DNA of 64,000 nucleotides from Pusillimonas noertemannii (GTDB lineage: Bacteria; Pseudomonadota; Gammaproteobacteria; Burkholderiales; Burkholderiaceae_B). The position numbers and the translations under genes are program-made. A model generated the notes under the pieces. It had not been told where the DNA came from. It saw nothing but the letters and a program-made list of their open reading frames with translations, and ran no database searches. The stretch spans positions 52,979 to 116,978 of the forward strand of contig NZ_QEKO01000008.1 in assembly GCF_003096595.1 (NCBI RefSeq). The letters are read 5' to 3'. This document shows positions 8,853 through 17,106 of this stretch, piece after piece; position 1 is the stretch's first letter; every line of letters starts with the position of its first letter.

Positions 8853-9149
8853 ATGGTCGATCACAGCCGGACACCGGGCGAGGCGGGTGCCGTTGCCGGC
8901 GGCAACGCCGCATCGGGCGCTTTGCCGCAAGACTTCGAGACGGCGCTTGCCCAGCTCGAGGCCCTGGTGTCGCAAATGGAGAACGGCTCCCTGCCGCTGG
9001 ATCAGTCGCTGGCGGCCTACCAGAAAGGGGTAGAGTTGGCCCGCATCTGCCAGAAGCTGCTCGACACAGCAGAGCAACAGGTCAAGGTGCTGCAGGGCAA
9101 CCTGCTGCGTCCGCTCGACGAGGCCGGCGGCCCGCCCGACGAAGGCTGA
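8853..9149 (+). CDS. xseB: exodeoxyribonuclease VII small subunit
   Basis: 98 aa. The C-terminal two thirds carry the family pattern (DFETALAQLEALVSQMENGS, LPLDQSLAAYQKGVELARIC) of the helical XseB subunit, which binds the large subunit XseA to form exonuclease VII, degrading single-stranded DNA from both ends. ATG 8853 is used; a TTG at 8841 is also in frame. It ends 2 bases before ispA, so the two are almost certainly co-transcribed, with dxs following: the xseB-ispA-dxs order is common in proteobacteria. xseA is not in the window. Confidence 0.93.
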   Translation: MVDHSRTPGEAGAVAGGNAASGALPQDFETALAQLEALVSQMENGSLPLDQSLAAYQKGVELARICQKLLDTAEQQVKVLQGNLLRPLDEAGGPPDEG

Positions 9150-9151
9150 TC

Positions 9152-10063
9152 ATGGGAAGAGCCGATTTCCCGATCTGGTTTTCCGAGCGGGTACAGCATA
9201 TGGAGACCGTCCTCGACGGCTTCCTGCCCGAATCATCGATCGTGCCCATGCGCCTGCACGAAGCCATGCGCTATTCCGTCATGGGGGGCGGCAAGCGAGT
9301 CAGGGCCGCGCTGGTGTACGCCGCCGGCGAAGCCTGCGTGCCCGCCGGGCAGTCGGTTACCTCGGCCCAGGGCATTGCGCTTGACCACGCTGCGGCGGCG
9401 GTCGAGCTGATCCATGCCTATTCGCTGGTGCACGACGACCTGCCCTGCATGGACGACGACGACTTACGGCGCGGCCGCCCCACGGTGCATGTGCGATTTG
9501 ACGAAGCCACTGCCATGCTGGCCGGCGATGCGCTGCAGCCTCTGGCTTTCGAGCTGCTGGCGCAGATGCCTGTTGCCCCGGCCCTGGTGGTGCAGGCGGT
9601 GGAAGCCCTGGCGCGATGCGCGGGCAGCCTGGGCATGGCCGGCGGCCAGGCCATCGATTGCGCCAGCGTGGGCCTCGACCTTAGCCAGGAGCAGCTGCAG
9701 ATCATGCACGGCATGAAGACCGGCGCCATGCTCGAGGCCAGCGTCCTGCTGGGCGGCATCGTGGCGGGCGCCAGCTCTACCGCGCGCCAGGGGCTCGAAG
9801 CCTACGCCGATGCCATCGGGCTCGCCTTCCAGGTGGTGGATGACGTGCTCGACGTAGTGTCCGATACCTCCACCCTGGGCAAGACCGCGGGCAAGGATGC
9901 GGCGGGCAACAAGCCCACCTATGTGTCGCTGCTTGGCCTCGAGGGCTCGCGAGAACTGCTGCAGGCGCTGCGCCAGGAGGCGCATGCGGCTGTCCTGCCG
10001 CTGGGCCCGCCCGGCACGCGTCTTGCTGAACTTGCCGACTACATCGTCGGGCGCAATCGGTAG
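9152..10063 (+). CDS. ispA: farnesyl diphosphate synthase
   Basis: 303-aa trans-prenyltransferase. It shows [13 protein letters not shown], the first aspartate-rich motif [14 protein letters not shown] (about residue 94) and the second motif DDVLDVVSD (~230), followed by [15 protein letters not shown]. The CM pair inside the first motif is the bacterial type I FPP synthase form. It condenses IPP with DMAPP/GPP to give C15 farnesyl diphosphate for quinones, undecaprenyl phosphate and, here, squalene through hpnCDE. The ATG at 9152 follows the xseB stop by 2 bases. The dxs gene lies 70 bp downstream, separated by a palindromic repeat. Confidence 0.96.
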   Translation: MGRADFPIWFSERVQHMETVLDGFLPESSIVPMRLHEAMRYSVMGGGKRVRAALVYAAGEACVPAGQSVTSAQGIALDHAAAAVELIHAYSLVHDDLPCMDDDDLRRGRPTVHVRFDEATAMLAGDALQPLAFELLAQMPVAPALVVQAVEALARCAGSLGMAGGQAIDCASVGLDLSQEQLQIMHGMKTGAMLEASVLLGGIVAGASSTARQGLEAYADAIGLAFQVVDDVLDVVSDTSTLGKTAGKDAAGNKPTYVSLLGLEGSRELLQALRQEAHAAVLPLGPPGTRLAELADYIVGRNR

Positions 10064-10068
10064 AGCCA

Positions 10069-10099
10069 GTGCGACTGTCCTTTTAGCGTCAACAGGCCC
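10069..10099 (-). repeat. dispersed 31-bp intergenic element, copy 2
   Basis: Read on the minus strand this matches copy 1 (3151-3181) with four differences over 31 bases. It lies 5 bases after the ispA stop. Its end overlaps the palindrome at 10091-10109. Confidence 0.75.
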
Positions 10100-10109
10100 T
10101 GGGCCTGTT
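10091..10109 (+). repeat. perfect palindrome in the ispA-dxs gap
   Basis: AACAGGCC and GGCCTGTT form perfect 8-bp arms around a 3-base centre (CTG). In RNA this gives a small hairpin without a U-tract, so it is not a clear terminator. It is made by the end of the dispersed element plus an inverted half copy. It ends 24 bases before the dxs start codon. Confidence 0.7.
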
Positions 10110-10133
10110 AAACCCGATACACGTTCCTTACGT

Positions 10134-12035
10134 ATGACTACTGTCTCTCTCGAACACATTGAGTCTCCTGCCGACCTGAGGTCGCTGGACCGGCACGAAC
10201 TCGAAGAACTGGCGAACCAGCTGCGCGAATTCGTCCTGAATTCGGTCTCGAAGACCGGCGGGCACCTGTCGTCCAACCTGGGCACGGTCGAGCTCACGAT
10301 AGCGCTGCACTATGTGTTCAATACCCCCGAAGACCCCATTGTGTGGGACGTGGGTCATCAGTCCTACCCTCACAAGATCCTTACCGGACGCCGCGAGGCC
10401 ATGGGGCAGCTGCGCCAGCTGGGCGGCATATCGGGGTTTCCCAAGCGCAGCGAATCGCCCTACGACGCCTTCGGCACGGCGCATTCTTCCACTTCGATCT
10501 CGGCCGCGCTGGGCATGGCGGTGGCCGCCCGCAATAAGGGCCTGGACCGCCAGCACGTCGCCGTCATCGGCGACGGCGCCATGACGGCGGGCATGGCTTT
10601 CGAGGCGCTGAACAATGCGGGCGTCACCCCCGGCGTCAACATGCTGGTGGTGCTGAACGACAACGACATGTCGATCTCTCCGCCGGTGGGGGCGCTTAAT
10701 CATTACTTTGCCCGGCTGCTGTCGGGGCGTTTCTATGCCGCCGCCAAGAACATGGGCCGCGCGGTGCTGCAGCACGTGCCGCCGGTGCTCGAGCTGGCGC
10801 GCCGCTTCGAAGGACATGCCAAGGGTTTCGTGGCCTCGCCCGCAACCCTGTTCGAAGAGCTGGGCTTCAACTACGTGGGGCCCATCGACGGACACGACCT
10901 CGATGCGCTCATTCCCACGCTCGAGAACCTGCGTTCGCTGGGCGGCCTGCAGTTCCTGCATGTGGTTACCCGCAAGGGCCAGGGCTACAAGCTGGCCGAG
11001 GCCGATCCCGTCCTGTATCACGGGCCGGGCAAGTTCGATCCGTCGGTGGGCATACAGAAGCCGTCCACACCGCCGCGCCAGACCTTTACGCAGGTGTTCG
11101 GGCGCTGGCTGTGCGACATGGCCGATCACGACAGCCGCTTGGTGGGCATTACCCCGGCCATGCGCGAGGGCAGCGGCATGGTCGAGTTCCATAAGCGTTT
11201 TCCGCAGCGCTATTTCGACGTCGGCATTGCCGAGCAGCACGCCGTCACCTTCGCGGCGGGCCTGGCCTGCGACGGCATGAAGCCTGTGGTGGCCATCTAT
11301 TCCACGTTCCTGCAGCGCGCCTACGACCAGCTCATCCACGACGTGGCCCTGCAAAATCTCGACGTCACCTTTGCGCTCGACCGCGCCGGCCTGGTTGGCG
11401 CCGACGGCGCGACGCACGCGGGCAACTACGATATTGCCTTCCTGCGCTGCGTGCCCAATATGGTGGTGGCTACGCCCTCTGACGAAAATGAGGCGCGCCT
11501 GCTGCTTACCACCTGTTATCAGCATGAAGGGCCGGCGGCCGTGCGCTATCCGCGTGGCGCGGGCAGGGGTGCCCCGGTCGAGGCGGGCTTCGAGACCGTG
11601 CCCCTGGGCAAGGGGCGCATCCTGCGCCAGGGAAGACGCATCGCCATCGTGGGCTTCGGCACCCTTGTTCCGGCAGCCCTCGAAGCAGCCGAGAACCTGG
11701 ACGCCACCGTGGCCGACATGCGCTTCGTCAAGCCGCTGGACACTGAACTGCTCGACGAGCTGGCGCGCAGCCACGACGCCATCGTGACGGTCGAGGAAGC
11801 AGCCCTGATGGGCGGCGCCGGCAGCGCCGTGCTCGAGCATTTCAGCGAGCGCGGCGTGGCGGTTCCGGTGCTGCAGCTGGGGCTTCCCGACCGCTTCATC
11901 GACCATGGAGAGCAGGGCGCACTGCTTCGGTCGGTGGGCCTGGATGCGCAGGGAATCGAGCGCAGCATCGCCGCACGTTTTCCGGCGCCGGCGACTCAGA
12001 AAGAGGGTAAAGTCGCAAGCTCATTAGGGGAATAA
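10134..12035 (+). CDS. dxs: 1-deoxy-D-xylulose-5-phosphate synthase
   Basis: 633-aa thiamine-diphosphate enzyme of the MEP pathway, condensing pyruvate with glyceraldehyde 3-phosphate. Visible signatures are [17 protein letters not shown], the ThDP/Mg motif [18 protein letters not shown] (about residue 145), the catalytic-loop region [15 protein letters not shown] (~417) and the C-terminal transketolase domain ([16 protein letters not shown]). The ATG at 10134 gives the standard N-terminus [19 protein letters not shown]. The frame is open far upstream inside ispA, but that part is antithetical to the family. It follows ispA, so precursor supply and prenyl chain synthesis are linked. Confidence 0.97.
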   Translation: MTTVSLEHIESPADLRSLDRHELEELANQLREFVLNSVSKTGGHLSSNLGTVELTIALHYVFNTPEDPIVWDVGHQSYPHKILTGRREAMGQLRQLGGISGFPKRSESPYDAFGTAHSSTSISAALGMAVAARNKGLDRQHVAVIGDGAMTAGMAFEALNNAGVTPGVNMLVVLNDNDMSISPPVGALNHYFARLLSGRFYAAAKNMGRAVLQHVPPVLELARRFEGHAKGFVASPATLFEELGFNYVGPIDGHDLDALIPTLENLRSLGGLQFLHVVTRKGQGYKLAEADPVLYHGPGKFDPSVGIQKPSTPPRQTFTQVFGRWLCDMADHDSRLVGITPAMREGSGMVEFHKRFPQRYFDVGIAEQHAVTFAAGLACDGMKPVVAIYSTFLQRAYDQLIHDVALQNLDVTFALDRAGLVGADGATHAGNYDIAFLRCVPNMVVATPSDENEARLLLTTCYQHEGPAAVRYPRGAGRGAPVEAGFETVPLGKGRILRQGRRIAIVGFGTLVPAALEAAENLDATVADMRFVKPLDTELLDELARSHDAIVTVEEAALMGGAGSAVLEHFSERGVAVPVLQLGLPDRFIDHGEQGALLRSVGLDAQGIERSIAARFPAPATQKEGKVASSLGE

Positions 12036-12123
12036 GGGTATTAGCGACTAAACTGGTCCATAATAAACAGTTGTCCATTCATCAATGGCCGAGCCTTTCC
12101 GGCCGGCCCACCCAGGTCCAGAT

Positions 12124-12927
12124 ATGAATTCAGTTACCGATTCGGTCGTGGCGATGCCTGATGTGCAGAGCAGTGTCGATACCCGTCGTTTGCCCATCCA
12201 GCGCGTCGGTGTGCGTGGCGTGCGGCATCCGATGCTGGTGGCCTGCTCGAACGGCGAAGCCCTGCCCACCGTCGCCAACTGGGAGCTTACCGTCGCATTG
12301 CCGGCCGAAGAAAAAGGCACCCACATGTCGCGTTTCGTGGCGCAGCTCGAACAGTACCGCCGCCTTCCCATGACGCCGGCGCTGTTTTGCGAAATGACCG
12401 AAAAAATGCTGCCGCTGCTCAATGCGAAGCAGGGCGACATCACTGCCGTCTTCCCGTATTTCATCGACAAGGTTGCGCCGGTGTCGGGCGTTTCCAGCCT
12501 TATGGATTACGAAGTCAAGTGGCTGGCGCGCGCCGCCGAAGGTGAGGCGACCGTGTTCGAGCTGACCGTGGTGGTGCCCGTCACCAGCCTGTGCCCGTGC
12601 TCCAAGGCCATCTCCGAATACGGCGCGCACAACCAGCGCTCGCACGTCACGGTCAACGCGGTACTAAGCGATCCCGCCATCGATATGCCGGCCTTCATCC
12701 AGAGTATCGAACAGCAGGCCTCGTGCGAGCTGTGGGGCCTGCTCAAGCGCGGCGACGAAAAATACGTCACCGAACGCGCCTACGAAAACCCCAAGTTCGT
12801 CGAAGACCTGGTGCGCGACGTGGCCATGGCGGTCAAGGGCTTCGAAGCCGTACAGGGCTTCCGCATCGAAGCCGAGAACTTCGAGTCCATACACAATCAT
12901 TCGGCCTACGCAGTCGTCGAAGGCTGA
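12124..12927 (+). CDS. folE2: GTP cyclohydrolase FolE2 (type IB)
   Basis: 267 aa, usual for FolE2. It converts GTP to 7,8-dihydroneopterin triphosphate, the first step of folate synthesis. Family features are [11 protein letters not shown], the catalytic-metal cysteine region [23 protein letters not shown] and [19 protein letters not shown] 12124 gives the typical N-terminus MNSVTDSVV; an in-frame ATG at 12085 would add 13 residues. Type IB enzymes can use metals other than zinc, and in several bacteria they are induced by zinc limitation. No zinc-repressor-like palindrome was recognised in the 88 bp before it. A large inverted repeat follows the stop codon. Confidence 0.94.
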   Translation: MNSVTDSVVAMPDVQSSVDTRRLPIQRVGVRGVRHPMLVACSNGEALPTVANWELTVALPAEEKGTHMSRFVAQLEQYRRLPMTPALFCEMTEKMLPLLNAKQGDITAVFPYFIDKVAPVSGVSSLMDYEVKWLARAAEGEATVFELTVVVPVTSLCPCSKAISEYGAHNQRSHVTVNAVLSDPAIDMPAFIQSIEQQASCELWGLLKRGDEKYVTERAYENPKFVEDLVRDVAMAVKGFEAVQGFRIEAENFESIHNHSAYAVVEG

Positions 12928-12940
12928 GCCTGCTTCAACG

Positions 12941-12979
12941 CGCCGGCCATGCCCTGGGCACGGCCAGGCATGGCCGGCG
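12941..12979 (+). repeat. 13-bp-arm inverted repeat after folE2
   Basis: CGCCGGCCATGCC (12941-12953) and its exact complement GGCATGGCCGGCG (12967-12979) flank a 13-base loop. The hairpin would be very stable, but the following sequence (GCAAAAAG) has no U-tract, so it is either a factor-assisted terminator, an mRNA 3'-end stabiliser or a REP-like element. Confidence 0.65.
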
Positions 12980-13140
12980 GCAAAAAGCCAATGGCGCCGG
13001 GCGCTTGCGCGCTAAATTATGCTAAACTAGCTGGTTTCTTGCTCGACTGAGCCATGCGTTTAAGGAAATATCCGGAGATAAATCGGGGTTTTTGCCCGGT
13101 TTTCCGGTTGTTTCAACGGGGCTTGTGCCAGCGGGCTGAC

Positions 13141-13161
13141 CTTTTGGCGTTGTGCCAAAAG
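13141..13161 (+). promoter_or_regulatory. stem-loop in the rpsF leader
   Basis: CTTTTGGC and GCCAAAAG form a perfect 8-bp stem with a GTTGT loop, ending 20 bases before the rpsF ATG and 8 before its AAGGAG ribosome binding site. In many bacteria rpsF operon leaders bind the S6:S18 complex for feedback control. The position fits such a role, but I could not confirm the published consensus. Confidence 0.45.
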
Positions 13162-13181
13162 ACATCCACAAGGAGTATTAC

Positions 13182-13553
13182 ATGCGTCACTACGAAGTAG
13201 TGTTTATTGTGCATCCCGATCAAAGCGAGCAAGTGCCCGCCATGATCGAGCGCTACCAGGCGGTCGTCACCAATGAGGGCGGCCAGGTGCATCGCCTCGA
13301 AGACTGGGGCCGCCGCCAACTGGCTTACCCCATCCAGAAGCTCGTCAAGGCTCATTACGTCTGCATGAACATCGAGTGCGGCCAGTCCACACTCGACGAA
13401 CTCGAGCATTCCTTCCGCTACAACGACGCCGTGCTGCGCCACCTGGTCATCAAGACCAAGAAGGCCGACACCTCGCCGTCGATCATGATGAAGTCCGTCG
13501 AGCGCGAAGAGGCCCGCAAGGCCACGACCGAATCCACGGGCGACAAGGAATAA
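13182..13553 (+). CDS. rpsF: 30S ribosomal protein S6
   Basis: 123 aa. Starts [19 protein letters not shown] and contains [17 protein letters not shown], the RNA-contacting segment of S6, followed by a polar C-terminal tail ([17 protein letters not shown]). S6 binds 16S rRNA together with S18 in the platform of the small subunit. AAGGAG lies 6-7 bases before the ATG. First gene of rpsF-priB-rpsR-rplI, with a 254-bp leader region upstream containing a stem-loop and a TGCTAAACT extended -10-like element near 13019. Confidence 0.97.
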   Translation: MRHYEVVFIVHPDQSEQVPAMIERYQAVVTNEGGQVHRLEDWGRRQLAYPIQKLVKAHYVCMNIECGQSTLDELEHSFRYNDAVLRHLVIKTKKADTSPSIMMKSVEREEARKATTESTGDKE

Positions 13554-13574
13554 GCAGTCGTTCGGAATACCGGC

Positions 13575-13892
13575 GTGAACCAGCTTGCACTGACGGCGAC
13601 CGTTCTTGAACTCAAGCCGTTGCGATACACCCCGGCCGGAGTGCCGGCCATCGAAATGCAGCTGGAACATGAGTCCGACGTCATGCAGGCGGGCCTTCAG
13701 CGGCGCATCAGCATGACGGTCCCGGCGGTGGCATTGGGCGATATCGCCTTGCTGCTGGCCGACACCCCGCTTGGCGCGCAACTGGCCATCGAGGGCTTCC
13801 TGGCCCCCACCCGCAAGGGGTCCGGCAAGCTGGTGGTTCATATACAGAAGGCGAACCGGGCATATGCGGGCAGCGGCAGCGCTGTGGTCTAG
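13575..13892 (+). CDS. priB: primosomal replication protein N (PriB)
   Basis: 105-aa single OB-fold protein beginning (GTG start) MNQLALTATVLELKPLRYTPAG and containing VPAIEMQLEHES and GFLAPTRKGSGKLVVHIQKA. PriB binds single-stranded DNA and PriA in the replication restart primosome. Its place between rpsF and rpsR is the conserved position in beta- and gammaproteobacteria and supports the call more than similarity alone. The GTG at 13575 is the only suitable start. Confidence 0.93.
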   Translation: MNQLALTATVLELKPLRYTPAGVPAIEMQLEHESDVMQAGLQRRISMTVPAVALGDIALLLADTPLGAQLAIEGFLAPTRKGSGKLVVHIQKANRAYAGSGSAVV

Positions 13893-13997
13893 CGGCCGTT
13901 CCGAACACACAAACTGAATCGCGTAGGCCGGCTTCGGTTCGACGCATCGTAAATACACAGCCCGGGCGTGGCCCGTGCAACAGACAAGAGGCACATT

Positions 13998-14270
13998 ATG
14001 GCTTTCTTCAAAAAAGGCAAAGAAAAGCGCAAGTTCAACCAGCAAAACCCGCTGTTCAAGCGCCGCAAGTTCTGCCGCTTCACGGCGGCCGGTGTCGAGC
14101 AGATCGACTACAAAGACCTCGATACCCTGCGTGACTTCATCCAGGAAAACGGCAAGATCATCCCTGCGCGCCTGACGGGCACCAAGGCCCACTACCAGCG
14201 CCAGCTCGACACCGCCATCAAGCGTGCGCGCTTCCTGGCCCTGTTGCCTTACACCGACAACCACAATTAA
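13998..14270 (+). CDS. rpsR: 30S ribosomal protein S18
   Basis: 90 aa starting [20 protein letters not shown] with the S18 core [19 protein letters not shown] and [20 protein letters not shown]. The ATG at 13998 follows AAGAGG. S18 pairs with S6 on the platform of the 30S subunit. The 105-bp gap after priB is longer than other gaps in this cluster. Confidence 0.97.
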   Translation: MAFFKKGKEKRKFNQQNPLFKRRKFCRFTAAGVEQIDYKDLDTLRDFIQENGKIIPARLTGTKAHYQRQLDTAIKRARFLALLPYTDNHN

Positions 14271-14285
14271 TCCGAGGCTATCGTC

Positions 14286-14741
14286 ATGCAAGTCATTCTG
14301 CTCGAAAAAGTCGCCAATCTGGGTAACCTCGGTGAAGTCGTCCGTGTTCGTGACGGCTACGCCCGCAACTACCTGATCCCGCAAAAAATCGCCCGTCGCG
14401 CCACCGATGCGGCCCTCAAAGAGTTCGAGGCCCGCCGCGCCGAGATCGAAAAGGCCCAGGCCGAGAAGCTGGCCGCCGCCGAAGCCACGGGCGCCAAGCT
14501 TAACGGCCTGACCCTGAAGCTGACGCAGAAGGCCGGTGTCGACGGCCGCCTGTTCGGTTCGGTCACCACCATGGATATCGCCGCCGCACTCGTGGCCGAA
14601 GGTTTCGAAGGCGTCCAGAAGTCGCAGGTTCGCCTGCCCGACGGCGCCATCAAGGCCGTGGGCGAGTTCCCCGCCCAGGTCGCGCTGCACGCCGACGTCG
14701 TCTCCGACATCACGGTGCAGGTGCAGGGCGAAATGGCCTGA
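14286..14741 (+). CDS. rplI: 50S ribosomal protein L9
   Basis: 151 aa. N-terminal domain [19 protein letters not shown] with [13 protein letters not shown], a long charged connecting helix ([18 protein letters not shown]) and the C-terminal domain ending [12 protein letters not shown]9 binds 23S rRNA near the L1 stalk. Last gene of the ribosomal cluster; a terminator follows at 14807. Confidence 0.97.
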   Translation: MQVILLEKVANLGNLGEVVRVRDGYARNYLIPQKIARRATDAALKEFEARRAEIEKAQAEKLAAAEATGAKLNGLTLKLTQKAGVDGRLFGSVTTMDIAAALVAEGFEGVQKSQVRLPDGAIKAVGEFPAQVALHADVVSDITVQVQGEMA

Positions 14742-14806
14742 TCGGCTTTCGCCTTGCCATGGTACATTGGCCGTTTCACGGCCATGTGCCACGCCACGCA
14801 GACACG

Positions 14807-14828
14807 AGCCGGCGCGAGCCGGCTTTTT
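14807..14828 (+). terminator. intrinsic terminator after rplI
   Basis: AGCCGGC (14807-14813), loop GCGA, GCCGGCT (14818-14824), then TTTTC. A 7-bp GC-rich stem with a GNRA-type loop and a short U-tract, 66 bases after the rplI stop and 47 before dnaB. Confidence 0.75.
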
Positions 14829-14874
14829 CGTTCATGCCGGGGCCCTTCAAGGGGTCCGGTCCCCCAAGGCAAGT

Positions 14875-16260
14875 ATGCTGGATGCTAAGAAACTATCGGG
14901 CGACCCGCAGCTCGACTACCTGAGGGTGCCGCCGCACTCGGTCGAGGCCGAGCAGTCGGTGCTGGGCGGGCTGTTGCTCGACAACGCCGCCTGGGACCGC
15001 ATCACCGACGTGCTGGGCGAAGAGGATTTCTATCGCTTCGACCACAAGATCATTTGGCAACACATCACGCGCCTCATCGGCCTGGCCCGTCCGGCCGACG
15101 TGGTCACCGTATATGAATCCTTGTCCAGCGCGGGCAAGGGCGAAGAGGTGGGCGGGCTGGCCTATCTGAACGCGCTGGCCCACAACACCCCCTCGGCCGC
15201 CAATATCCGCCGCTACGCCGAGATCGTGCGCGAGCGCTCGATGCTGCGCAAGCTGGTCTCGGTCGCTGATGAAATATCCGCCGCGGCCTTCAACCCCCAA
15301 GGCAAAGAGGCGCGCCAGCTTCTTGACGAAGCCGAGTCGCGCGTATTCCAGATAGCCCAGGAAGGTTCACGCGGGGCCACCGGCTTCCAAGAGATCCAGC
15401 CCCTGCTTTCCCAGGTGGTCGAACGCATCGACGAACTCTATCACCGCGAAGGCGATTCAGACATCACCGGTGTACCCACCGGCTTCAGCGACCTCGACCG
15501 CATGACATCCGGCCTGCAGCCGGGCGACCTCATCATCGTGGCCGGCCGTCCCTCGATGGGCAAGACCTCGTTCTCGATGAACATCGGCGAGCATGTGGCC
15601 ATCGAACAAGGGCTGCCTGTTGCGGTCTTCTCGATGGAAATGGGCGCGGTGCAGCTGGCCATGCGTATGGTGGGCTCGGTGGGCCTGCTCGACCAGCACC
15701 GCATGCGCACGGGCAAGCTGACCAATGACGACTGGCCGCGCCTGACCCACGCTGTGCAAAAGGTGCAAGAGGCCCAGATCTACATTGATGAAACCCCGGC
15801 GCTAAGTTCGATGGAAGTGCGCGCCCGCGCCCGCCGCCTTGCCCGCCAGTGCGGCCAGCTGGGCCTGATCATCATCGACTACATGCAGCTTATGTCGGCC
15901 AACTCCGCGGGCGAGAACCGCGCCACCGAAATTTCGGAAATCAGCCGTTCGCTGAAGGGCCTGGCCAAGGAACTCAACTGCCCGCTCATTGCCTTGTCGC
16001 AGTTGAACCGCAGCCTCGAGCAACGCCCCAACAAGCGTCCCGTCATGAGCGACCTGCGCGAGTCGGGCGCCATCGAGCAGGACGCCGACCTTATCCTGTT
16101 CATCTATCGCGACGAGGTCTACAACCCTGATTCACCCGACAAGGGCTCGGCCGAGATCATCATCGGCAAGCAGCGTAACGGCCCTATCGGAATGGTGCGG
16201 CTGACGTTCCAGGGTTCCAGCACGCGCTTCCTCAATTTCACGCCGGGCATGACGATTTAG
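14875..16260 (+). CDS. dnaB: replicative DNA helicase DnaB
   Basis: 461 aa. N-terminal all-helical domain (VPPHSVEAEQSVLGGLLLD), a linker, and a RecA-type C-terminal domain with Walker A GRPSMGKTS (about residue 223), the FSMEMG segment, Walker B IIIDYMQLM and the DLRESGAIEQDAD motif. It unwinds DNA at the replication fork as a hexamer, 5' to 3'. The ATG at 14875 gives the typical start MLDAKKLSGDPQLDYLRVPP. No intein is present in the Walker or DLRESG regions where DnaB inteins often sit. The stop lies 8 bases from the end of the convergent isochorismatase-like gene. Confidence 0.97.
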   Translation: MLDAKKLSGDPQLDYLRVPPHSVEAEQSVLGGLLLDNAAWDRITDVLGEEDFYRFDHKIIWQHITRLIGLARPADVVTVYESLSSAGKGEEVGGLAYLNALAHNTPSAANIRRYAEIVRERSMLRKLVSVADEISAAAFNPQGKEARQLLDEAESRVFQIAQEGSRGATGFQEIQPLLSQVVERIDELYHREGDSDITGVPTGFSDLDRMTSGLQPGDLIIVAGRPSMGKTSFSMNIGEHVAIEQGLPVAVFSMEMGAVQLAMRMVGSVGLLDQHRMRTGKLTNDDWPRLTHAVQKVQEAQIYIDETPALSSMEVRARARRLARQCGQLGLIIIDYMQLMSANSAGENRATEISEISRSLKGLAKELNCPLIALSQLNRSLEQRPNKRPVMSDLRESGAIEQDADLILFIYRDEVYNPDSPDKGSAEIIIGKQRNGPIGMVRLTFQGSSTRFLNFTPGMTI

Positions 16261-16268
16261 GGTGTTCT

Positions 16269-16955
16269 CTATCGGCTCAGCGCGGCCGCGAACTCCGCGC
16301 TGGTGGTCGTCCAGCCGATGAAGTTCTCGACGTTGTGTTCAACCGTCCGCTGTACTTCATCCGGCCCGGCGGGCATGGTTGCGTCACGCACCAGGATGGC
16401 GAAGTATTCTTTGGAGACCGCTTCGCGCAGGGTCCATTCAACCCCCACGTTGCTGGCGATGCCCACGACGCAAACGGTGTCGATGCCCCGGGCTCTCAGA
16501 TGGTTGTCCAAAAGGGTGCCGGCGAAGCAGCTGGGGCGGGATTTATGGATCACCACTTCTCCGGGCCTGGGCGCCAGTTCGTCGACGATGGCGAAATCCC
16601 AGCTGCCTTCGACCAGAATGGGTTCGGCAAGCCCGGGGTGCTGCCGAAAATGGCGCATGGCGGGCGACTTGAACCACCATGGCGAGTTTTCGGGAATGTC
16701 GCTCAAGTCGCGCGCAAAGCCGTTTTGAAAGTGAAAAATGGGGATGCCAGCGCTACGCGCCGTGTCAAAGACCCGGCTCACCGCTTCGATGACTTTGCTT
16801 GCACCGCCGATGTCGAACCCGATGCGTTCAAGGTAGCCGCCTGGCGAGCAGAAGGCGTTCTGCATGTCGTTCACGATGATGGCGCAGCGTTGCGGGTTCA
16901 GGGTGAAGGGCTCGGGGCGGGCCTGCAAGACCCGGGTATCAGAAGTGCGTGGCAT
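16269..16955 (-). CDS. isochorismatase-fold (RutB-like) hydrolase lacking the catalytic Cys
   Basis: 228 aa cysteine-hydrolase/isochorismatase fold. The catalytic Asp region IIVNDMQNAFCSPGGYLER and the Lys region EVVIHKSRPSCFAGT are present. The third catalytic segment reads VVGIASNVGVEWTLREA, where amidohydrolases of this family have Cys (GIATNVCVESTLRD in RutB-type proteins). The codon is GGG. Isochorismatases proper also lack this Cys, so an ether-cleaving or non-hydrolytic role is possible, but the rest of the sequence is closer to ureidoacrylate amidohydrolases than to EntB/PhzD. No pyrimidine-catabolism genes are nearby. It is convergent with dnaB and followed upstream by a 151-bp gap to pdxA. 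Confidence 0.8.
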   Translation of the reverse strand: MPRTSDTRVLQARPEPFTLNPQRCAIIVNDMQNAFCSPGGYLERIGFDIGGASKVIEAVSRVFDTARSAGIPIFHFQNGFARDLSDIPENSPWWFKSPAMRHFRQHPGLAEPILVEGSWDFAIVDELAPRPGEVVIHKSRPSCFAGTLLDNHLRARGIDTVCVVGIASNVGVEWTLREAVSKEYFAILVRDATMPAGPDEVQRTVEHNVENFIGWTTTSAEFAAALSR

Positions 16956-17106
16956 GATGTCTCTCTAATGTCTTGTAGGGGGCTGCTGCATCCATGCCGT
17001 GGCGGAACTTGAAAAGTGCCCAGGCGCCATGGCAAACCTTTGCCGAAATGTTCGCAAAGCGATGGCCGGCCATGGGCGGATGCGAAGCATGGTTCCGGCC
17101 GGGTGC

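Noticed and set aside
8323..9033. Plus-strand frame of 236 codons across the Rieske 5' end and xseB start
   Set aside because: Runs through an intergenic region and out of frame into xseB; low complexity, no ribosome site, no family resemblance.
10128..11906. Minus-strand frame of 592 codons opposite dxs
   Set aside because: Antisense shadow of a clear dxs gene; composition dominated by His, Arg, Ala and Gly and no motif.
12036..12123. Zinc-responsive operator before folE2
   Set aside because: FolE2 is often under zinc control, but no recognisable Zur-type palindrome is present.
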